Shown here in pieces: positions 52,331-60,797 of a stretch of DNA of 64,000 nt. This DNA is from Chitinophagales bacterium (GTDB lineage Bacteria > Bacteroidota > Bacteroidia > Chitinophagales > Saprospiraceae). The first letter of the stretch is position 1; every line of letters begins with the position of its first letter. The DNA is taken from NCBI GenBank assembly GCA_013299105.1, contig JAAFJY010000001.1:204978-268977 (forward strand). Reading direction: 5' to 3'. The translations under genes and the position numbers were made by a program. The notes under the pieces are model-generated. The model had not been told where the DNA came from, ran no database searches, and saw nothing but the letters and a program-made list of their open reading frames with translations.

Positions 52331-53233
52331 TCAAATTTTAAGGTAGGGCATTTTGAAATTTGCATTCGGTTTCAAATAAACGAATGCGCGCCGGGCGTCT
52401 AAAATCCAGTTGAATCTTTTGAGGACATCCCCACCCATGATACTTATTTTTTGATTCCCCAGGGCACCTGCAAAAAAGCCCACCGAAACATCGGACAGTG
52501 GATGCTTTCCAATCTTCAGGGCGGGCATAATAGCTTTCTTCGTTTTGATGACATTACCATAAGAATCTTTTAGCGCTTTTTCACCAACGATTTCTAATTT
52601 TTCATTCAGCTTGTTGTCATTTGCAAATTTGTCATCCAGTAAAATACTTCCTGCATAACCCGAATGGATAAGGAATCTATTCGTTAGAACATTATTTTTT
52701 TCTATCTCGCAATCCGCCTCCATAAACATAGAGCCGTTGTCATATGATAATTGATGTTTTTCAAATCCTTTGAGGTATTTAGGCAATTTGTCGGATAAAA
52801 TGATTACTTTCCTTTCAAAATCTATGGCTACAAACTTACCTTTAAAGAGGTCTAACCCAATTTTACCGTCTGTAAATTGTCCGGAATGCTTGTTTTCGGT
52901 GATCGTTAAACTATCCCACCTGAGCCCTTCGATGGTCAATGAATTGTGCGCACTCACTCGTGCCCCATCCGTTTGGCCGCCCCAACTTTTTATGCCGTCA
53001 ATGCTCCTATCAAAAATTGGACTTTTAAGCCTTTTTGTTGCTTCTTCGGTAAGCGTTACATCGGTGGCTCCAGTATGAAGCATCAATTGAACGGTATCTT
53101 TTTGGTTAAGAACGGCACGAATGGATATGTTGTTGAATGAAGTCAGTTGAAACGGAATAATTGTCTTATCCGTTTGTCCAAAGGCAATTTGGCAGATTGC
53201 CAATGTCAAAAACGTAATGATGTATTGCTGCAT
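52331..53233 (-). CDS. Retropepsin-like aspartic protease relative with both catalytic Asp replaced by His
   Basis: A 300-residue secreted protein (signal peptide 1-19, ending AFGQ) built of two lobes, like the bacterial aspartyl-protease family. The first-lobe motif reads 'VQLMLHTGATDVTLTEEA' and the second 'RFLIHSGYAGSILLDD', so the expected DTG/DSG are HTG (H53) and HSG (H190). The flap and hydrophobic-hydrophobic-Gly parts ('GKIGLDLF', 'IMGGDVLKRF') are kept. Both changes are in equivalent positions, so they look selected, giving either a binding protein or a different active site. Palindromic element H lies upstream. Confidence 0.75.
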   Translation of the reverse strand: MQQYIITFLTLAICQIAFGQTDKTIIPFQLTSFNNISIRAVLNQKDTVQLMLHTGATDVTLTEEATKRLKSPIFDRSIDGIKSWGGQTDGARVSAHNSLTIEGLRWDSLTITENKHSGQFTDGKIGLDLFKGKFVAIDFERKVIILSDKLPKYLKGFEKHQLSYDNGSMFMEADCEIEKNNVLTNRFLIHSGYAGSILLDDKFANDNKLNEKLEIVGEKALKDSYGNVIKTKKAIMPALKIGKHPLSDVSVGFFAGALGNQKISIMGGDVLKRFNWILDARRAFVYLKPNANFKMPYLKI

Positions 53234-53275
53234 TTTGATTGGTTTTTAAACGCATGTTTGAATAATGGTGGATCA

Positions 53276-53410
53276 GGGAGCGTAAAAAATAAGGTGGCCC
53301 GATTTGAGTTTAGTGAAAAAAGATAAACAACTGGATGAAAGGAAGTTGTGTTATTTTTTTTGCTAAACCTAAAAAAGCAAATACGTCCATTTTAATTTAG
53401 CTCAAATACT
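53276..53410 (+). repeat. Dispersed palindromic element, copy H
   Basis: Full copy between two divergent genes (spacer 53234-53602). It begins GGGAGCGTAAAAAATAAGGT and ends TTTAGCTCAAATACT. Both arms are of the TGG type (GGTGGCCCGATTTGAG and, from the other end, AATGGACGTATTTGC). Confidence 0.87.
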
Positions 53411-53503
53411 TAGACAGCGAAAGAGAATAGAAACCGAGTCAAATTTCGACTACTCAACCCAGGAAAAACTGAGTCGTACAGACCATGATGCGCATTTTTG
53501 TAA

Positions 53504-53511
53504 CAAAGGTA
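53504..53511 (-). promoter_or_regulatory. Candidate -7 box upstream of the aspartic-protease-like gene
   Basis: TACCTTTG on the minus strand is a consensus -7 box. The nearest TTG upstream is only 15 bases away instead of 19. If used, element H would be in the 5' leader of this gene. Confidence 0.3.
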
Positions 53512-53602
53512 GGGTATCCACTCCTACAATCGTTTTCTTTCTGATTTTTAGCCCAAAAAAAGTGGCATTTGGCTACTGTTTACCCACAAAACGAGGTCCG
53601 TT

Positions 53603-54511
53603 GTGATCAATGATGATGCATTTTTGGCCCGCTGGCTTGCCCAGGAACTAAGCGAAGAAGAACTCGCGGAATTTCGGCAAAGTGCCGAATACCCGGACTA
53701 CTTTGCCATCGTTAATGAGATGAAGTCTTGGAAAAATCAAGCTTTAGACCTCGAACAAGCCCTGAAAACTACCCGTGAGCGCCTGCCAAAAGCTGCTCGC
53801 CCACGCCCCATTGTGCGCCGCATAATCATGATTGCCGTTGCTGCGGTAATTTTGTTGCTGGCCCTCAGCTGGCAATTTGTATTGGCTGTTCCAAAGACCG
53901 AACAAACAGGCATCGGCGAATCCACTGCTTTGGTTTTACCAGATCAATCCAAAATTCAGCTCAATGCGGCCAGTAAAGCCCGTTATCGACACCACACACT
54001 GGCCTGGAATCGAAAAATCGAGCTAGAAGGCGAAGCTTACTTTCAGGTAACCAAAGGCTCTACTTTTACTGTGAAAACCGAACATGGTACGATCAAAGTA
54101 CTCGGTACGGAATTTGATGTTTTGGCACGTAAAAATCGCTTTGTTGTATACTGTTTCAGTGGAAAAGTAGCCGTGGAAAGGCCTGGAGCTCAAGCGACTA
54201 TTTTGCGAGCCAACGAAATTTTTTCCCTGGATTTTGGCCAAGCCAAACGTTTTGAAGACAAAGGACTCAAAAAACCAGCATGGATGCAAGGCCGCAGCAT
54301 TTTTCACAGTACCCTCTTGACCGAAGTTTTTGCTGAAATGCAACGGCAATATGGTCGCAATTTTTCCCTCTCCGCCAACAGCCGAAATGAGCGTTTTACT
54401 GGCAATTTTGTGAACAACGATCTCTCAACAGCCCTTGAAATGGTTTGTAAGCCCATGAACCTCGTCTACCGCATTGAAAAAGACCGGGTTGTGATTTCCA
54501 CAAAAAGGTAG
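53603..54511 (+). CDS. FecR-family anti-sigma/sensor protein
   Basis: A 302-residue protein with a cytoplasmic helical head ('LARWLAQELSEEELAEFRQS'), a membrane segment at about 75-98 ('IIMIAVAAVILLLALSWQFVLAV') and a periplasmic FecR domain ('STALVLPDQSKIQLNAASKARYR', 'LEGEAYFQVTKGSTFTVKTEHGTIKVLGTEFDV', 'CFSGKVAVERPGAQATIL'). The tail ('FHSTLLTEVFAEMQRQYGRNFSLS') resembles the DUF4974/STN-like end common in Bacteroidota. It probably relays the state of the receptor 34 bases downstream to an ECF sigma factor. No such sigma gene is adjacent. The start is GTG at 53603; no in-frame ATG lies close. Confidence 0.88.
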   Translation: MINDDAFLARWLAQELSEEELAEFRQSAEYPDYFAIVNEMKSWKNQALDLEQALKTTRERLPKAARPRPIVRRIIMIAVAAVILLLALSWQFVLAVPKTEQTGIGESTALVLPDQSKIQLNAASKARYRHHTLAWNRKIELEGEAYFQVTKGSTFTVKTEHGTIKVLGTEFDVLARKNRFVVYCFSGKVAVERPGAQATILRANEIFSLDFGQAKRFEDKGLKKPAWMQGRSIFHSTLLTEVFAEMQRQYGRNFSLSANSRNERFTGNFVNNDLSTALEMVCKPMNLVYRIEKDRVVISTKR

Positions 54512-54545
54512 TAATTTTAGGCGCAGCAATCCACGATTCGCGCCA

Positions 54546-57350
54546 ATGGGCTTAATTATCAATAAAAAAACTGGCAAAGCCCCTGCAATCTTTGGTTTTC
54601 ACCGACAAAAATCGACTTGCTTTTTTGTTGCGAAAAACTGGTGCAGGTCCTTAGCCAATTCTTCTGAAGGCATTAGTTTATTGCCAAAGTTCAGTACTTT
54701 GGCCCTCCTTCTTTTTGCCTTTTTAGTTACCAATATCCATGCCCAAAACACGAATTTGATCAGTGCCGATTTCAATAACCTGCCCATGCGGGAGGCCTTG
54801 GAGTTGCTGGAAAAAAAATACCAGGTTTCTTTTTCTTATGACGATGAGTTGCTCAAAGGCTTGAAAATTTCTGCCCGCTTTCAGCACAAAACCTTGTCCG
54901 AAGCCATGCAACGCATGTTGTTAGGCAAAGCCATCGACTACGAAATCCTCAATAACCGGGATGTTTTATTGCTGCGGAAAAAAGTGGCCCCAGAGTCCGA
55001 ATCTTCAACCAGTAGCATTTTGCGCAAATTCAAGGGCCGAGTGCTGAGTTTACCCAATGCGATGCCCTTGCCCGCAGCTTCGGTTTTTTTATCTAAATCG
55101 GGTCAAGGGACTGTAACCAGTGATGATGGCACCTTCTTTTTTGAAACGCCCATCAATGGCAACGATACCCTGGTCATCAGCTATGTAGGGTATCAAAAGG
55201 AAAAATACCCCTTGGCCCAAACCGGGATATTGCCTTTTTGGGAAGTCAAACTCAAGCCCTTTACCGAGTGGATCAGCAATATTACGGTTCAAGATTTTGC
55301 AACCGATATGGTTCGTTTTGACTCCTCTGGCCGTGCAACCTTGTTCAAACCCGAACGCATGCCGACTCTGCCAGGCTGGGGCCAAACTGATGTAACGCGT
55401 CTCTTGCAACTCCTGCCTGGCGTTACCAGCCCTGATGAAAGTGCAGCAGCCCTGAATGTGCGTGGCGGTACCCCCGACCAAAACCTGATTCTGTGGGATC
55501 ATATTCCGATTTATCATCCAAGTCATTTTTTTGGATTGTACGATGGTTTCAACCCCCAAGTGGTGCAAAATGTGCAATTTTTCAGCGGCAATTTTGGTGC
55601 CGAATTCGGTGGGCGTACATCCAGTGTGATCAATCTGGCCAGTAAGCCAGTGCAAAATGATGGGAAAATGCACGGAGGAGTAGCTATTAACCTGCTCAAC
55701 CTATCAGCCCATGTAAGCGCACCGCTGGTGAAAAACAAATTGCAATTGATGCTGGGCACCAGGCGTTCCTACTCAGATATGTTCAAAAGCGGGGCTTTTC
55801 AAAGCCTATTCAATCAGATTTTTCAAAACAGCCGCGTCAACACTGAGCGCCGCGAATCGACGCTCAATAGTAGCTCCATAACTTGGCGTCCCGATTTTTA
55901 TTTTTTCGACTTCAATTCAAAATTGCTTTTTACCCCCAACAAGAAAACCGAGCTGCACCTTAGTTCTTATCGTAGCAAAGATGCGCTAGATTATTTTTAC
56001 AAGTACGATGACCAATGGGGCTATTTCAGTAGTTTGGATAAATTCGTCACTCAAAATACGGGCCTGAGCGCAGGGTACAAATCGCAGTGGAACGATAAAT
56101 TTGCGGTCAACTATGTGGCTACTTTCAGCGATTTTGGCAGCGATTACGACTACGAACTCGCCTGGAATCGTGAAAGCATCTTGGATTATGGGCACCGACA
56201 ACGAAATGCCTTGCGGGACTTGGGGCTAAAACTACAGCACCAGTACCGTTTTTCACCCCAAAGCAGCCTCAACTTTGGCTACCAAACCTCTAACTACCGA
56301 CACAAAGTGTCCTACCTAGATACCAGCATTACCCAAAAGAAAACTTTCTGGCAATATGCCGATTCTTCGCGGGCTTGGTTGCACACCATTTATGGCGAAG
56401 TACGAATGCAATTGACCAAGGATCTATTGCTGGAACTGGGATACCGTGAAAATTACTACATTCCCCATCAGCAGTTTTACTCAGAACCCCGTTTTTTTCT
56501 GCAATGGACCCCACCCAAAAAAAGCTTCCGCTTGCGGGCCTCTTTTGGTAAATACTACCAGTTTTTGTACCAAGTCAACGAATGGAATAGCCTAGGAGTA
56601 GGCGATGCTTCCTGGTTGATTGCCAACCAAGACCTGCCCGTGCAAGAAACCTGGCAAGGGGCCTTGGGCATTCAATGGCAAAGTGAAAAAACCCTTTTCA
56701 GTGCAGAAACTTATTTTAAAAAACAAAACAACCTCACTTCAGTAACCTTGGTTTTGGAACCGGACATCGACAACCCCTGGACTTTCGACGGTACCAGTAC
56801 CATTAGGGGTTTAGACCTTCTTTTTCGGCAACGCTGGAAGAAATACAGCATGTGGACCTCATACACCTTTGGTTCCGTGCAGCAGTATTTTCCTGGGTTG
56901 AACCGCGATCAGCCTTTTCCGGCTAGGCATGACATCCGGCACAATTTCAATTTCATCCACATGCTCAATTTTGGAGGCTTGAGCATGTCCTTGAATTACC
57001 ATTTCAATACAGGTGTACCTTTCGCTGAACCGGACACCATCCTGACTGTGAAATGTGACGATTGCTTTGGAGACATGACCCAAAAACTGGGCTATCAGCG
57101 CTTAAATACTGGTCGCCTACCGAGCACCCATCGCGTCGATTTTTCTTTGAATTGGCGCATTGAAGCATCGCGATGGTATGCGAAACTGGGCTTCTCCGTG
57201 TATAACCTACTCAATCGCGAAAACCTGCTCGACCGCGACTATTTCCTGAACTTGCCGCCCAAGGACCAACAACAAATTGGCGAAATCCAACGCCTCAACC
57301 GCCGCGCCTTGGGACGGACTCCCAATTTGGTCTTGCAGATCGGGTTTTGA
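54546..57350 (+). CDS. TonB-dependent receptor with STN and carboxypeptidase-regulatory domains
   Basis: A 934-residue outer-membrane receptor. The hydrophobic signal is at about 46-66 ('LPKFSTLALLLFAFLVTNIHAQ'), so the true start may be downstream of the ATG at 54546. The STN signalling domain follows ('FNNLPMREALELLEKKYQVSFSYDDELLKGLKISARFQHKTLSEAMQRML'), then a CarboxypepD_reg-like domain ('FKGRVLSLPNAMPLPAASVFLSKSG'), the plug ('LQLLPGVTSPDESAAALNVRGGTPDQNLILWDHIPIY') and a barrel ending in F. An STN domain and adjacent FecR indicate transcriptional feedback, as in FecA. The ligand is unknown. It is SusC-like only in part, and there is no SusD gene. Confidence 0.9.
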   Translation: MGLIINKKTGKAPAIFGFHRQKSTCFFVAKNWCRSLANSSEGISLLPKFSTLALLLFAFLVTNIHAQNTNLISADFNNLPMREALELLEKKYQVSFSYDDELLKGLKISARFQHKTLSEAMQRMLLGKAIDYEILNNRDVLLLRKKVAPESESSTSSILRKFKGRVLSLPNAMPLPAASVFLSKSGQGTVTSDDGTFFFETPINGNDTLVISYVGYQKEKYPLAQTGILPFWEVKLKPFTEWISNITVQDFATDMVRFDSSGRATLFKPERMPTLPGWGQTDVTRLLQLLPGVTSPDESAAALNVRGGTPDQNLILWDHIPIYHPSHFFGLYDGFNPQVVQNVQFFSGNFGAEFGGRTSSVINLASKPVQNDGKMHGGVAINLLNLSAHVSAPLVKNKLQLMLGTRRSYSDMFKSGAFQSLFNQIFQNSRVNTERRESTLNSSSITWRPDFYFFDFNSKLLFTPNKKTELHLSSYRSKDALDYFYKYDDQWGYFSSLDKFVTQNTGLSAGYKSQWNDKFAVNYVATFSDFGSDYDYELAWNRESILDYGHRQRNALRDLGLKLQHQYRFSPQSSLNFGYQTSNYRHKVSYLDTSITQKKTFWQYADSSRAWLHTIYGEVRMQLTKDLLLELGYRENYYIPHQQFYSEPRFFLQWTPPKKSFRLRASFGKYYQFLYQVNEWNSLGVGDASWLIANQDLPVQETWQGALGIQWQSEKTLFSAETYFKKQNNLTSVTLVLEPDIDNPWTFDGTSTIRGLDLLFRQRWKKYSMWTSYTFGSVQQYFPGLNRDQPFPARHDIRHNFNFIHMLNFGGLSMSLNYHFNTGVPFAEPDTILTVKCDDCFGDMTQKLGYQRLNTGRLPSTHRVDFSLNWRIEASRWYAKLGFSVYNLLNRENLLDRDYFLNLPPKDQQQIGEIQRLNRRALGRTPNLVLQIGF

Positions 57351-57425
57351 ACGTAAAAATTTAGCCCAAGGGTTTCAATACGAAAAAATCCCCGTGTTTT
57401 GCCCGCTCAAAAATTTCGTTTTGCC

Positions 57426-58529
57426 ATGCGCCAGAGAATTTTCAGCCTCCTCATCCTGGGTGCTCGTGCGCCCGTTGCCTTAGAACTCTGCCGTGCTTTT
57501 GGCCGTGCTGGTCACCGTGTCATCATGGCAGATTCCCTGCGCTGGCCGCTGGCCCGTTGGAGCTCTTATGTGGCTCGATATGTGGTATTGCCAGCCCCCG
57601 CTCAAGACTTTCCTGCCTACCGAAGGGCTTTGAAAAAACTGGTCGAAGCAGAAAAAGTCGACCACCTCATCCCCACCTGCGAGGAGGCATTTTACCTCAG
57701 CTATTGCCGCGAAGACTTTGCAGCCAAAGTCTGGACCGACGACTGGCGCTTGCTGGATCAACTCCACCACAAACAGCGCTTTTTGGACTTGGCCGCTGGC
57801 TTTTTTTCCATTCCGAGTACGAGGTCCTGCACCCATTTTAGCGATTGGGAAAACAGCAAAAACTACGTTTTCAAGCCCATTTATTCGCGTTTTGGCACTC
57901 AGGTCCTGATCAATCGGCCTACAGCCGAATGCCAGGCTCCGCGTGAACACCCCGACGACTGGATCGTACAGGAAAAAATCAGTGGGCGGGAAATTTGCGT
58001 GTACTCGCTCTGGAATGAGGGCAAAATCCTGGCTTTTACGGCCTACCAACCCTCCATTCGCCTGAAAAATGGCGCAGCCCTGGTTTTTGAGCCCTTTTTT
58101 GACCAGGCCACTTACGAGGCAGTTGTTGGTTTGGGACAATCTTTGCACTATACCGGGCAGCTGTGCTTTGATGTGATCATCAAAGACGGGCGGCCTTATG
58201 TACTCGAGTGCAATCCACGTAGCACCAGCGGCATCCACTTGTTGGGTGCGCGGTTAGTACCTTGTTTTTTGGAGGAAAAAGCCTTGTCACCGCTCAAAAA
58301 TGCCCCAGTCAAGGGGCTAAAAACTGTACTTTGGCTCAGTTTTCGGCGCAAGGGCGAATACCCGCTTTCTCAAGTCCAAGACGTGGTATTTGACAAGCAA
58401 GATTTGGCTCCATTTTTCGGCCAGGCATGCAGTGTTTTAGAATTGGTGTATCTTGCTTTGCGCAGGCAGCGCAGCATCACCCGTGTTTCAACTTGGGACA
58501 TTGAATGGAATGGACTGCCTGTGGAGTAG
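57426..58529 (+). CDS. ATP-grasp domain protein
   Basis: A 367-residue enzyme of the carbamoyl-phosphate-synthetase-like ATP-grasp family. It begins with a Rossmann-like pre-domain ('FSLLILGARAPVALELCRAFGRAGHRVIMADS') and has the metal site 'DVIIKDGRPYVLECNPRSTSGIHLL' around residues 250-275. The ATG at 57426 is chosen over a TTG nine codons upstream. It starts 75 bases after the receptor gene and is followed by epimerase and MBL-fold genes on the same strand, suggesting a small biosynthetic operon. The amide or ester it makes is unknown. Confidence 0.82.
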   Translation: MRQRIFSLLILGARAPVALELCRAFGRAGHRVIMADSLRWPLARWSSYVARYVVLPAPAQDFPAYRRALKKLVEAEKVDHLIPTCEEAFYLSYCREDFAAKVWTDDWRLLDQLHHKQRFLDLAAGFFSIPSTRSCTHFSDWENSKNYVFKPIYSRFGTQVLINRPTAECQAPREHPDDWIVQEKISGREICVYSLWNEGKILAFTAYQPSIRLKNGAALVFEPFFDQATYEAVVGLGQSLHYTGQLCFDVIIKDGRPYVLECNPRSTSGIHLLGARLVPCFLEEKALSPLKNAPVKGLKTVLWLSFRRKGEYPLSQVQDVVFDKQDLAPFFGQACSVLELVYLALRRQRSITRVSTWDIEWNGLPVE

Positions 58530-58590
58530 AGTATATTCAAAATTTGACTCGTTTTCTGCCTAAACCTCCAACATTTAAACCTACTCTGAA

Positions 58591-59604
58591 ATGGAAAAAC
58601 ACCAAAAAATCCTCATCACTGGAGCATCCGGTTTCTTGGGCGGGCGTATCCTCAAAGATTTTACCCAGCGTTTTCCAGATTCAGAAGTCATCGGCACCGG
58701 GCGACGCAATGATCGGCGAGCGGAATTTGTGGCCTTGGGCTGTAAGTTTGAGGCCGGCGATTTGGAAAAAATCGAAGACTGCGAACGCTTGATGGAAGGG
58801 GTCGATTTGCTAATTCATTGCGCGGGTTTGTCCTCGCCTTGGGGCTCTTACCAGCAATTCTATAATTCGAATGTCAAGCCTACCCGGCAATTGTTGGAGG
58901 CGGGGAAAGCCCGAAATTTGCGCCGTTTGGTCTTGATTTCCACACCCAGCGTGTATTTCAATTTCAAAGACCGCTACAACGTGAAGGAGTCCGACCCTTT
59001 GCCCGATCCGATGGTCAATCAATACGCCTACACCAAGCTGGAGGCTGAGCAATTGGTCCTTGCCGCCAATGGTCCCGATTTAAAAACCATCGCCATTCGC
59101 CCACGGGCCATCATCGGCGCAGAGGATACGGTGATCTTCCCGCGTGTGCTGCGCGCCTATCACGAAGGCAAGCTCCAAATCATCGGCAATGGCCAAAACA
59201 AGGTTGACCTGACCTGCGTGAAAAACGTGATCGAGGCCGTGGCCTGCTGCATCAAAGCCGAAGGAGAAGCACTGGGCAAACCTTACAACATATCGGATGG
59301 TAACCCGGTTTCGCTTTGGGGCACGATCAACCAGCTTTTGCAAGACCTGGGCCTGGAGCCAGTCAAAAGGAAAGTGCCACTCTCGCTCGCTATGACGATT
59401 GCAGGGCTCAATGAGACCTTCAACCGCTGGTTTCGGCCCGATCAAGAGCCTGCTTTGGTGCGTTACAGCATCGGTATTTTGGCCCGCAATTTTAGCATGG
59501 ACATCTCGCAGGCTCGTGATTTGTTGGGCTATCGGCCAGTGCAAAGTACCGAGGAAGGCGTGCGAGAGTTTGTAGAATGGTATGGGGCGCAGTTGAAAAG
59601 TTGA
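58591..59604 (+). CDS. NAD-dependent epimerase/dehydratase (extended SDR, 3-beta-HSD-like)
   Basis: A 337-residue extended short-chain dehydrogenase. The dinucleotide fold is 'KILITGASGFLGGRI' (G11, G14, G17), and the catalytic pair is in 'NQYAYTKLEAEQLV' (YxxxK). The 'AIRPRAIIGAEDTVIFPRVLRAYHEGKLQIIGNGQNKVDLTCVKNVIEA' segment is characteristic of the 3-beta-hydroxysteroid/OleD-like group, which act on beta-keto or hydroxy-acyl substrates. It lies 61 bases after the ATP-grasp gene. In this phylum similar genes occur in polyketide or fatty-acid-like clusters. Confidence 0.88.
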   Translation: MEKHQKILITGASGFLGGRILKDFTQRFPDSEVIGTGRRNDRRAEFVALGCKFEAGDLEKIEDCERLMEGVDLLIHCAGLSSPWGSYQQFYNSNVKPTRQLLEAGKARNLRRLVLISTPSVYFNFKDRYNVKESDPLPDPMVNQYAYTKLEAEQLVLAANGPDLKTIAIRPRAIIGAEDTVIFPRVLRAYHEGKLQIIGNGQNKVDLTCVKNVIEAVACCIKAEGEALGKPYNISDGNPVSLWGTINQLLQDLGLEPVKRKVPLSLAMTIAGLNETFNRWFRPDQEPALVRYSIGILARNFSMDISQARDLLGYRPVQSTEEGVREFVEWYGAQLKS

Positions 59605-59628
59605 AGGGTTGAAATGTTGAAAAGAGGG
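59592..59628 (+). repeat. GTTGAA short-unit repeat
   Basis: GTTGAAAAGTTGAAGGGTTG then AAATGTTGAAAAG spans the epimerase stop codon; the last codons of that gene are part of the string. Confidence 0.55.
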
Positions 59629-59669
59629 CATTGGGGTAAAGTTTGGAATCTCGTAATTTGATATTGCTG

Positions 59670-60515
59670 ATGGGAGGAATTGGTTTAAAACTGCAAATTT
59701 TTCATTCGGGCTATTGCGTAGCCGACGGCGCAGTGGTCAACCCCAAAGAAGGGCGCGGCAAATGCCGATTTTACGCCACTTGGGCCTTGCTTGAGCATCC
59801 AAAAGAAGGTTACGTCCTGTTCGACACGGGCTATAGTTTTCGTTTTGGCGAGGCCATCCGGCACTGGCCTTTTCGGATTTATGGGTTGATGACGCCTTAT
59901 TTTTTGCAAAAAGAAGAATTGGCGATTGAGCGATTGAAAACGATTGGCATTGACCCCCAGGAGGTCAAAACGATCATCCTTTCGCATTTTCATGCAGACC
60001 ATATTGCTGGGTTAAAGGATTTTCCTGACTCGAAAATTGTCAGTAGTCGCTCGGGTTTGGAGCAGGCCTTGCGGGTCAGAAGCTGGTCGGCGCTGGGCTG
60101 TGGGGTTTTGCCCGATTTACTGCCCGCCGATCTGGAGGCCAGAACGCAAGTCGTTCCCGATGAAAAGCTCGCTCCAGTTGCCGAATTAGAAAATGGCCAT
60201 GATCTTTTTGGCGACGGCAGCATTCACCTTTGTGCTTTGCCGGGGCACGCCAGAGGGCAACTGGGAGCCTATTTTCACACTGCATCAGGCCCGGTTTTGC
60301 TCGCTGCCGATGCTGCCTGGGACTTAGTAACTTGGCAAAAAGGCATTTTGCCCCGCTCCATCGTGCGCCTGTTTTTTGACGATTGGAAGGCTTATCAAGG
60401 CACGTTTTGGGCCTTGCGGGCATTCCATGAGCGCAGGCCAGATTGTAGGGTTTTGTTTACGCATAGCCCTGAATTGGTGGAAATGGACTTAGAGCCACTG
60501 AGAAATAAATTGTAA
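59670..60515 (+). CDS. MBL-fold metallo-hydrolase
   Basis: A 281-residue metallo-beta-lactamase-fold hydrolase. The metal site is SHFHADHIAGL (HxHxDH, 106-111). A further His lies in 'LCALPGHARGQLGAYF' and the bridging Asp in 'LLAADAAWDL'. The layout resembles N-acyl-homoserine-lactonase-like enzymes. The ATG at 59670 is preferred over a TTG nine codons earlier. It is third in the ATP-grasp/epimerase run and may cleave a thioester or lactone formed by the pathway. Confidence 0.85.
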   Translation: MGGIGLKLQIFHSGYCVADGAVVNPKEGRGKCRFYATWALLEHPKEGYVLFDTGYSFRFGEAIRHWPFRIYGLMTPYFLQKEELAIERLKTIGIDPQEVKTIILSHFHADHIAGLKDFPDSKIVSSRSGLEQALRVRSWSALGCGVLPDLLPADLEARTQVVPDEKLAPVAELENGHDLFGDGSIHLCALPGHARGQLGAYFHTASGPVLLAADAAWDLVTWQKGILPRSIVRLFFDDWKAYQGTFWALRAFHERRPDCRVLFTHSPELVEMDLEPLRNKL

Positions 60516-60534
60516 GAATTGGTGCTTTGCCCCG

Positions 60535-60750
60535 CTTCGCGGGATGGGAACACAGATGAAAATGGGTTTGGGTGTGCTTGTTTGGGTTCGGGTGTGTTGG
60601 CATTTCGTTTCCAATGTTGGAGACACACTTTCACACTCACACTTCCACACCTACACACAATCTTGCGGATTTCCAGCATGATTTTGACCATGACGTTGCA
60701 TCCAAAGTAGGCTTGATCAAAAAATAAACGTGTTTACCTTATTTTTTGTG
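60535..60750. repeat. GT-rich hairpin element, copy 2
   Basis: GGGTTTGGGTGTGCTTGTTT and GGGTTCGGGTGTGTTGG on the left face CACACTTTCACACTCACACT and CCACACCTACACAC on the right. The tail GCGGATTTCCAGCATGATTT is shared with copies 1 and 3. Confidence 0.72.
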
Positions 60751-60797
60751 ATTCCTAAACATGCTCTTATTTTTGTCAAAAAACGAAAAACCTTGTT

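Noticed and set aside
53234-53602. A missing ECF sigma factor gene ahead of fecR
   Set aside because: The 369-base spacer is too short and is mostly element H; no sigma-like frame exists on either strand.
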